A DNA stretch of 64,000 nt from Xiphydria camelus (Eukaryota > Arthropoda > Insecta > Hymenoptera > Xiphydriidae): the NCBI GenBank assembly GCA_963678675.1, contig OY783193.1, forward strand, positions 29,854,016 through 29,918,015, written 5' to 3'. Shown piece by piece: positions 57,241 to 64,000 of the stretch; positions within the stretch are counted from its first letter, which is position 1, and each line of letters starts with the position of its first letter. Made by a program: the position numbers and the translations under genes. The notes beneath the pieces are model-generated. The model searched no databases, was not told where the DNA came from, and saw nothing but the letters and a program-made list of their open reading frames with translations.

Positions 57241-57640
57241 GAGCCGGACATACGGTAAGTACCGACCAAGCCCGGCCGAAGGTAAATGTCAAGATCCTGC
57301 ACCGAGCTCACACGGACACACACTAATGTCGTTTATATTTCCCCCACCACTTCCATGAAATCACTCCCAAGCGAGCCTAAAGATGTTTACACATCAAAAG
57401 TATTTTAACAATTTTAGAATATTATCTTTAATTACAGGTAAGTATAATTTAATTTAATTCTTGAAAATTGAGGACCGTGATAAAAATGTCCAGACATGAA
57501 GGTGTTTAGAAATCGGGCGTTCAACGAAAAAATAAATACACGTGATATCTCACTACACCCCCCCCCTTGTGATATTTCGTAATTTTTGTCGACCCCACCC
57601 CCCCTTTTCGAACCTCACGTGATTAATGGACGACCCCTAA

Positions 57641-57919
57641 GGCTGGGTTCACATGGACGCGGAAGGCATGCGGATCGATACGGATTGGCAGGCAGTACGC
57701 ACGCGGAAGAGCTGATTGGCTAAGGCTGGGTTCACATAGACGCGGAAGGCTTGCGGAATGCGGAATGCGGAAACATCGTTAGCCAATCAGCTTTTCCGCG
57801 TGCGTACTGCCTGCCAATCCGTATCAATCCGCATGCCGCACTCCGCATGCCTTCCGCGTCTATGTGAATCCAGCCTAACGGTGTCTCCACATTCCTTCCG
57901 CGTCCATGTGAACCCAGCC
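57641..57919. mobile_element. MITE with TAA duplication, outer copy
   Basis: Ends GGCTGGGTTCACATGGACGC and its inverse, with TAA on both sides (57638-57640, 57920-57922). It contains a second, nested copy of the same family at 57724-57875. Confidence 0.85.
57724..57875. mobile_element. MITE of the same family nested inside 57641-57919
   Basis: Ends GGCTGGGTTCACATAGACGC and its inverse, with TAA at 57721-57723 and 57876-57878. Self-nested insertion of one family into itself. Confidence 0.8.
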
Positions 57920-58229
57920 TAAGTCTGACAGTTCAATCTGGCGCGTGGCGCGCCCACTAACTGAAAGGTAAAACTGCCGATTTGAGGGCGGGTTTATCAA
58001 TGCACAGTTATTTACTTTAACTGTTGGTCAAGTTATAGCTGTAGGTCAAAATAACGTCAAACTGTTTATCAGTGTCCTGGGTTAGACAAACTGTAAGCTA
58101 ATGTCTCGGCTATTTTAACAGGCGCTTTCTTTGCCTGTTAAGGAAATAACTAGCGGCTATAAATAGTAGCAAAGAAACAGCAACAGAAAGTAAGGTTAGG
58201 TTGTTGCGTTTGAAATAATAAGAATTAAA
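57920..58229. other. Upstream region of the HARBI1-like gene
   Basis: GAGGGCGGGTTTATCAATGC near 57985 could be the 5' terminal repeat of the Harbinger element, but I find no matching inverse downstream. A GGTTAGGTTG near 58193 is a minor TTAGG-like run. Confidence 0.4.
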
Positions 58230-60001
58230 ATGCATTTTGAAGAAATCGACATTACAGATGAGGACGAGGACTTGTTGGATTTTTTTGAATATGAGAGAAG
58301 ACCTTATACAGTTAAGGAAAAAAATAACCTTTTAGAAGAACTGCATGATGTCGAATTTCATAGGAGATTTCGACTATTGAAAAATACAGTGCTACTAGTT
58401 CTTGAGCAAATTGAACATTTGATTGAATCTGCCACTAACTGGTAAGTAGATAGCTATCAAAATAACAATTTTTGAAATTATGTAACATGTTTATGTTTTT
58501 ATTAGGAACCATTCGATCACCCCTATGAATCAGTTGCTTCTAACTCTAAGGTATTATGCAACGGGAAATTTGTTAATAACTGTTGGTGACTTACTGAATG
58601 TCAGTAAATCTTCAGCATCAATCATTGTTAGAAAAGTTTCTCATGCAGTGGCATCATTGAGTCAAAACTATATAAAAATGCCTACGACTGATGAGGAAAT
58701 TCAAGAAATTCAAAGAAGTTTTTTATGAAAGCAAGGTTGCCTAGGATTATTGGCTCATTGGATTGTACCCACGTGAGAATACAAAGTCCGGGTAAGATGA
58801 CTAATATACAGAAATAGTAATCAAGTTTTTATTTGCAATCAGTATTCATTTCATATTTACTTAGTACACGCTCTATTTACATATTCCCGTGTGCCTTAAT
58901 TTGTACCGAGATGTATATTTCGCAAACTTTTGTAATATAAAAATAAACTGTAAATGTATGAAATAATGTTTGCAGGTGGAGATCATGCAGAAGTTTTTGG
59001 GAACCGAAAAGGATATTTTTCCATTAACGTTCAAACTATTTCTGATACAAACTTAAAAATTTTGGATATAGTTGCTCGCTGGCCAGGATCTTCTCATGAT
59101 CAGACTATATTTGATAATTCGAATATAAACATACATCTTTCAAATAATGAATTTGGAAACGGCTTAATTGTCGCAGATAGTGGGTATGCAAATACCATGA
59201 AAGTTATCACACCACTTCTGGAACCTCATAATGAGATTGAACAACTTTATAACGAATCTGGTAGGTATTTGACAAATCATAGAGAAGTTTAGTATTTATA
59301 AAACATTTTGAATAATTAACGTTATTTATGTTAGTATTGTCCCAGGTGGCACACTGACGTTAGAATAACGTCTCAGACGTCATTTTTTGGTCAGTATAGG
59401 GTTTCAGACGTCAGTTGTCGTAATATTAACGTCACAGGGACGTCATATTTACGACGTACCTTGGACGTCAAAATTCAACGTCTTTTTGACGGAACTTTTC
59501 CGTCATTTTTAATGACGAACAAGACTTAGAAAATTTTCCGTCTCCTGCATATATAGGCTTGAAAATTTATTTGTGAATAAATGGACAAAAATTGTAATTT
59601 GTTCAATTATTAAATCAATAAATTATTTCATTTAATCTCCAGAGTATGTTGAGCAAGTTATAAACTATACTATTTATTAAAAAGCACAGATTATTAAAGT
59701 AAATGAAAGACAATCAATTAATGTAGGATGATTAAACATTCACATAATTATTTATTTATTTATTTTTATTTATTTATTATTTATTTCTTGCATAGACGAA
59801 AATTGATATTACTATCAATTTGCGTCTATGCAAGAATATTTATCAAAATATACAATCATAAATTTAGAAAAATGTTGAGAAAAGAATAATACAATTATAA
59901 AATCTTATTTATTCAAGCTCTTTCTTATTGAAAAGTAATATACATTTATTCATCAAACTTCATATGAACACTAATACATAGTAATAATATTCTTAACCAC
60001 A

Positions 60002-60099
60002 GAAGCGTGCAGCAGATGAGGACTCGAGGACACCGACCGATCAACGAAGTTAAACAGCGAAAAGTGCGGACACTAGTAGGATGGGTGACCGCTCACGAT
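60002..60099 (+). repeat. 5S rRNA-derived module
   Basis: ACCGATCAACGAAGTTAAAC (box A region) and TAGGATGGGTGACCGC (box C region) at 5S-like spacing. The same flanks occur in the 44003-44103 copy. Confidence 0.75.
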
Positions 60100-60108
60100 G
60101 AAGATATA

Positions 60109-60323
60109 CACTCGGCGTCTCTCGGATTCTGTCGCTGGTGACTTTTTTTAAATGTTATTTTTAAACGTACTAACCAATGATTAATCAATTCTCATGCTTT
60201 TATTAACGAGAGTAGACACTACCGTAGCTAATGAGGGCATGAGAATTAATTGTTAATTGGTTAGTACGTTTAAAAATAACATTTAACAAAAGTCACCAGC
60301 GACATAATCCGAGACGCCGGGTG
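60109..60323. mobile_element. Hairpin MITE, TA duplication, copy 1 of 3
   Basis: Arms carry TCTGTCGCTGGTGACTTTTT and CGTACTAACCAATGATTAAT. TA flanks both sides. Comparison with the uninterrupted element copy near 43985 (TATATACGTCAAACC) shows the pre-insertion site. Confidence 0.85.
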
Positions 60324-60869
60324 TACGTCAGACCTAACCTTTTAGAACCGTCCTTTTTTAGTCATCACAACGTACGGTAGAACGTCATTATGACGTGATT
60401 TGTCTGACGTCGTGTGGATGTGCAATTAAGCCGTCTTTGCGACGTTAAAATGACGTCATATTTTTCGTCATCTGACGTCAGAACTGACCTTCAAAAAACA
60501 TCATTTCGACGTTAGTGTGCTACCTGGGGCATTCCTTAATAACCTAAATGATTTGTACTAAAATTAGTTAAACTGGCGGTAATAAACTCATTCAATTTTT
60601 TCTTTGCAGTAAAACGAACAAGAAACCCGGTAGAGCGCCAGTACGGTGTTTGGAAAAGGCGATTTCCAATTTTATCTACAGGATTAAGATTAAAACTGGA
60701 AACAATGCTTGTTGTTATAGTAGCCTGTGGAGTACTGCATAATATTGCAATTGACCAAAATGAAATAATTCCAGAAGTGGACCCTGAAATAGAACCACAA
60801 ATAGACTTTAATGAATATATATATGGCAATTGCCACACTTCTATAAAATCACGTACTTGCCACACTGGG

Positions 60870-61012
60870 GCTGATTTACACCCCAGCGAGAAAAATTGTT
60901 ATAACACAAACAAATTATTGCATATTTGTACTTGAAAATTTTATCAGCTCTTCTTAAAAGAGCGTACTTTAAAAGACCGTGTAACTTGTATTGGGATCTG
61001 ACATGTCTCAAT
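60870..61012 (+). repeat. Repeat, inverted copy at 63172-63345
   Basis: TGATTTACACCCCAGCGAGA through AAAGACCGTGTAACTTGTAT to GGGATCTGACATG. The inverted copy at 63172-63345 has about 45 extra bp. The two copies bracket 61013-63171. It truncates the end of the HARBI1-like locus. Confidence 0.8.
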
Positions 61013-61094
61013 ACGCCGTCTGGTGGCGGGAAGTAAAACTATTCCTAGTATACCGTTTAGTGGGTTAGCGAGTGACTGGCATTGGATTAATGTA

Positions 61095-61306
61095 CACCCG
61101 GGCTCACGGAATCTGTCGCTGGTGACTTTTTTTAAATGTTATTTTTAAACGTACTAACCAATGATTAATCAATCCTCGTGCTTTCATTAACGAGAGTAGA
61201 CGTCACCGTAGCTAATGAGGGCATGAGAATTAATTGTTCACTGGTTAGTACGTTTAAAAATAAGGTTTAAAAAAGTCACCAGCGACAGATTCCGTGAGCA
61301 CGGGTG
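61095..61306. mobile_element. Hairpin MITE, copy 2 of 3
   Basis: Ends CACCCGGGCTCACGGAATCT and the near-inverse GATTCCGTGAGCACGGGTG. TA precedes; the right flank begins TTA. Same arms as copies 1 and 3. Confidence 0.85.
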
Positions 61307-61315
61307 TTATATGTA

Positions 61316-61526
61316 CACCCAGGGACACGGCATCTGTCGCTGGTGACTTTCTTTAAACGTTATTTTTAAACGTACTAACCAATGAATAATTAATTCTCAT
61401 GCGCTCATTAGCTACGGTGGCGTCTACTCTCGTTAATGAAAGCATGAGGATTATTAATTATTGGTTAGTACGTTTAAAAATAACGTTTAAAAAAGTCACC
61501 AGCGACAGATACCATGTCCCCGGGTG
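61316..61526. mobile_element. Hairpin MITE, copy 3 of 3
   Basis: Ends CACCCAGGGACACGGCATCT and inverse, with TA flanks (61314-61315, 61527-61528). It lies only 9 bp from copy 2. Confidence 0.85.
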
Positions 61527-61528
61527 TA

Positions 61529-62022
61529 TGTCGCGTATTCGCCCAAATGCTTCTCGCGCATTTTGACCCTAGACCGGTGCGAGGGAAAAATTCGACATTC
61601 CTTGGGACCCTTTGAGTCATAAATTAGATCCGGGAAAGTTCCTCAATGCCACAGGGTCCCTTGTACGTGTACGTCGGCCGGGACATAAGAACCGAGCACT
61701 CTGGAGTTTCCTCGGGATTTACAACACTTAATCCTGCCTTCCACATTTATTCAATATATGTACAATTTTTCATAAATATGTTACTACAATACTTGTAAAT
61801 TCGATCAACAGGTTTTCCTCGCGAGTGCATCTCGTTTACAACTACGTACGCGGGGCTCGCGAATTCTCGGCGGATCCGATCGACCCGCACGGCTCTGATT
61901 TCGATCCGGCTTTGATGCAAATGGGTTAACATAAATACACATAAGAGTGACGTTTTTAATCTTAAAATCTCACCTGTGTGAATGAAGGAGTGTTGCTACA
62001 ATGTGTTTGCATTTTTCTCCTT
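61529..62022. other. No gene recognised
   Basis: The minus-strand frame 61747-61932 has no recognisable motif. No repeats recognised. Confidence 0.5.
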
Positions 62023-62545
62023 CCCTAGTAGCAGAGGATATCTGTCAGACATCTACAAGATGTCTATATGGCTAGAAAATGATATCTATATTTGGTATAA
62101 ATGGGGTCGAAATCTAGATATAGATAGCGCGTAGATGTCTGACAGATATCCTAAGTTAACAAGAATCGATATTCTGTGGTAAATATAATGATTGTTTAAA
62201 ATTAAGAGTTAATACTATTAAACAAACTTAATTACAAAGCTCTATATTAGTTTTCTCATTCTTTAATAAAAAACTTTAAAACGAATTAGCAGCTAGCATT
62301 TTATTAGAAAACGAGAAGACCCTCTAGTGCCTTGTAATCCCTTTTTTAAATATTATTAATTTTATATTTTATGAAATTATTATATTTACCACAGAATATC
62401 GATTCTTGTCAACTTAGGATATCTGTCAGACATCTACACGCTGTCTATATCTAGATTTCGACCACATTTATACTAAATATAGATATCATTTTCTAGACAT
62501 ATAGACATCTTGTAGATGTCTGACAGATATCCTCTGCTACTAGGG
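62023..62545. mobile_element. Palindromic element ending CCCTAGTAGCA with AGATATCT/AGATGTCT arrays
   Basis: CCCTAGTAGCAGAGGATATC and its inverse form the ends. Inside each are repeated dyads such as GATATCTGTCAGACATCTAC and AGATGTCTATA. A second inverted pair (CAAGAATCGATATTCTGTGG) lies further in. Non-coding. Confidence 0.8.
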
Positions 62546-63171
62546 TTGGCCCACTGTACAGGAACACACAACACTTTTGATAGTCCCATCTTTAATTTCG
62601 CCTATAATGTTGTGCACATGTCTTCTGATGTTGTAGTTTGGTAAATACGTAGATTTTATTTTCGGGTTAACAACGAATGTCCGGGGACACTTGCGATGCT
62701 TGCACCGTGCGATGCTTGCGTAAGTGAGGAGCAGGAGGAGATACGAACACGATAACGAATTTTTCACGACTGCCGGGTAACGGCTCGCAAGGAATGCCGT
62801 ATGCTTCGGCACAAGGACGGGTTTTTTTCCATTTCACGATGTGAGAAGAAAGTTTCGAGAAAGTGGAAGAGTAAAAACGTGAAAAAGACTCCGGGGTTGC
62901 GCGCAGATACGTCGACGTTCCGTGATGCGCCCGTCCAGGGACAGGCATATGCGCGTCTCGAAGGCTGAATTTATATTTATGGGAGGTCAACTCTGGACGA
63001 TAACGGAGGGCAAAGGGTGCTCATGTCCTCCCGCGAGTCTAGTGAAAGTTTGGAGGGATTCGCGGAGCCCTGCGCGTGCCAAAACAATAAATAATGACTT
63101 CAGTCCCATAAGACTCTGTGTCAGTAGTATACTCATTTCGGCCATATTGGATTTTTCGAACTAAGCTCCTC
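62546..63171. other. No gene recognised
   Basis: Overlapping minus-strand frames (62540-62990) and a plus frame (62922-63164) have no recognisable domains and contradict each other. Confidence 0.5.
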
Positions 63172-63345
63172 CCCCATGTCAGATCCCAATAGCCAGAACG
63201 TAAAATTAAGTAAGCGAAAAAAATTAAATATAAAAGTTACACGGTCTTTTAAAGTACGCTCTTAAGAAGAGCTGATGAAATTTTCAAGTACAAATATGCA
63301 ATAATTTATTTGTTATAACAATTCTTCTCGCTGGGGTGTAAATCA
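63172..63345 (-). repeat. Inverted copy of 60870-61012
   Basis: The reverse complement reproduces the 60870 repeat from TGATTTACACCCCAGCGAGA to GGGATCTGACATG, with an inserted TTAATTTTTTTTCGCTTACT segment. Confidence 0.8.
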
Positions 63346-64000
63346 ACGTATTTGCGTATTTTTTTTCTATCCACTAAAGTAAGTAGATAGAAAACCATAC
63401 AATAAATGTATAATATTAATAAGCTTCATATCACGCTTCAGTACAATACCCAACCGAACTAGGCAATAATAATAACTGACCACATTCTATCATTTAAAAA
63501 AATGTTTTATATTTATCTGACAAAAGAGCACGAAAGAAAATTAACGAAAAAAGAAATGAAATCCCCCCCCCTCCCCCCACCCCCTTCAAAACATCGACGA
63601 TGTATGATAGCACGAATTAATAAAATAGCTCCCTTTCCAAAGTAATCATGTAACAACTTACGAATCACCAAAGATAATGAAAAAATTACGATAAAAAAGT
63701 AATGAAATCATTACCGCCAAATTAATGAAAGCAAGTGTGTTGTCAAGGTATGTTGCGTTAATGAGAGAAATAGTACATAATTCCATACGATGCTAAACTT
63801 TGCTACAGAGACTAAAAACAATATAGAGGAAAAAAAACCAAGAGTTCCACTGAAACTGAGAATATATTCACAATTAACCATTGTATGGAATTATGTACTA
63901 TTTCTCTCATTAACGCAACATACCTTGACAACACACTTGCTTTCATTAATTTGGCGGTAATGATTTCATTACTTTTTTATCGTAATTTTTTCATTATCTT
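63345..64000 (-). mobile_element. Inverted copy of the 2548-3623 element, cut by the window edge
   Basis: CTATCCACTAAAGTAAGTAG, CACATTCTATCATTTAAAAA, the C-run and the palindrome starting TTCAAAACATCGACGATGTA all match 2548-3623 in reverse. The 3124-3470 tandem block is absent here. Confidence 0.85.

Larger units (their letters stand above)
59341..60528. mobile_element. GACGT-array element with 5S-derived module (complete copy)
   Basis: Left end CCCAGGTGGCACACTGACGT; right end, inverted, CCCAGGTAGCACACTAACGT. TGACGT/ACGTCA motifs fill about 180 bp inside each end. The centre is AT-rich with a hairpin at 59790-59830 and a plus-strand 5S-derived module at 60002-60099. Non-coding. It is inserted in the last intron of the HARBI1-like gene and itself holds the MITE 60109-60323. 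The partial copy is at 43787-44465. Confidence 0.85.
58230..60935 (+). pseudogene. HARBI1-like: PIF/Harbinger transposase (HARBI1-like), frameshifted
   Basis: DDE_Tnp_4 family nuclease. Proposed exons: 58230-58441, 58506-58791, 58976-59260 and 60609-60935, all with GT-AG borders. Exon 1 is an acidic N-terminus with FHRRFRLLKN. Exon 2 starts NHSITPMNQLLLTLRYYATG and ends RIIGSLDCTHVRIQSPG with the first catalytic Asp. Exon 3 carries FGNRKGYFSINVQ, WPGSSHDQTIF and IVADSGY with the second Asp. Exon 4 carries NPVERQYGVWKRRFP with the Glu. All three catalytic residues are present, but one frameshift in the T-run near 58720-58730 breaks exon 2. The last intron is enlarged by the 59341-60528 element. 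Companion MITEs with TWA duplications abound nearby. Confidence 0.85.

Noticed and set aside
44003..60099. Functional 5S rRNA genes
   Set aside because: All copies lack the first third of 5S rRNA and a downstream T-run terminator.
62540..63164. Possible small genes on both strands
   Set aside because: No recognisable motif, conflicting frames, repeat-rich surroundings.

Overview
This is an insect nuclear genomic window, most likely from a hymenopteran (ant-like). The evidence is one multi-exon animal gene, GT-AG introns, interstitial TTAGG insect telomere repeats, and arthropod-type Helitrons, Polinton-like and Harbinger elements. There are no operons, CRISPR arrays or bacterial signals. The species call is an inference.

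The only convincing host gene is an outer-arm axonemal dynein heavy chain of the DNAH5/DNAH8 (gamma) class on the + strand, 8842-42494. I could assemble 33 exons that stay in one frame. They give about 4,660 residues with stem, linker, four P-loops (AAA1-AAA4), stalk and microtubule-binding domain, AAA5, AAA6 and a C-terminal end homologous to vertebrate DNAH5/DNAH8. Most introns are 50-100 bp. The long ones (16, 23, 27, 29, 32) are long because transposable elements sit in them. The last intron is 8.6 kb.

The rest is repeat-dense. 1-8841 holds foldback elements (MITEs), a Helitron with a broken helicase, and dispersed repeats. 33942-38832, inside the last intron, is an element with terminal inverted repeats of about 480 bp; its 'GCDTT' gene is split by a MITE with a 6-bp target duplication. 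43787-44465 and 59341-60528 are two copies of one element carrying a 5S-rRNA-derived module. 45140-50290 is a large near-perfect palindrome of Polinton/Maverick-like origin, with integrase cores in both arms and a single central structural-type ORF. 50315-51898 is a 5'-truncated R1/SART-like retrotransposon embedded in TTAGG repeats. 52512-54870 is a nest of foldback repeats. 58230-60935 is a HARBI1-like transposase gene surrounded by MITEs with 3-bp TWA duplications. 63345-64000 is an inverted copy of the element at 2548-3623.

The most interesting pattern is a recurring architecture. Several unrelated-looking non-coding elements end in a variant of CCCAnnYAGCA. Each carries arrays of a short family-specific palindrome just inside its ends: TGCAATATTGCA, CAATAGTAACTATTG, AAGAACGTTCTT, TGACGTCA, AGATATCT, GCACGCGTGC. 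Three families also contain a 5S-derived module. Two of these elements fill dynein introns 16 and 29 and a probable relative fills intron 23, leaving normal short introns if subtracted.
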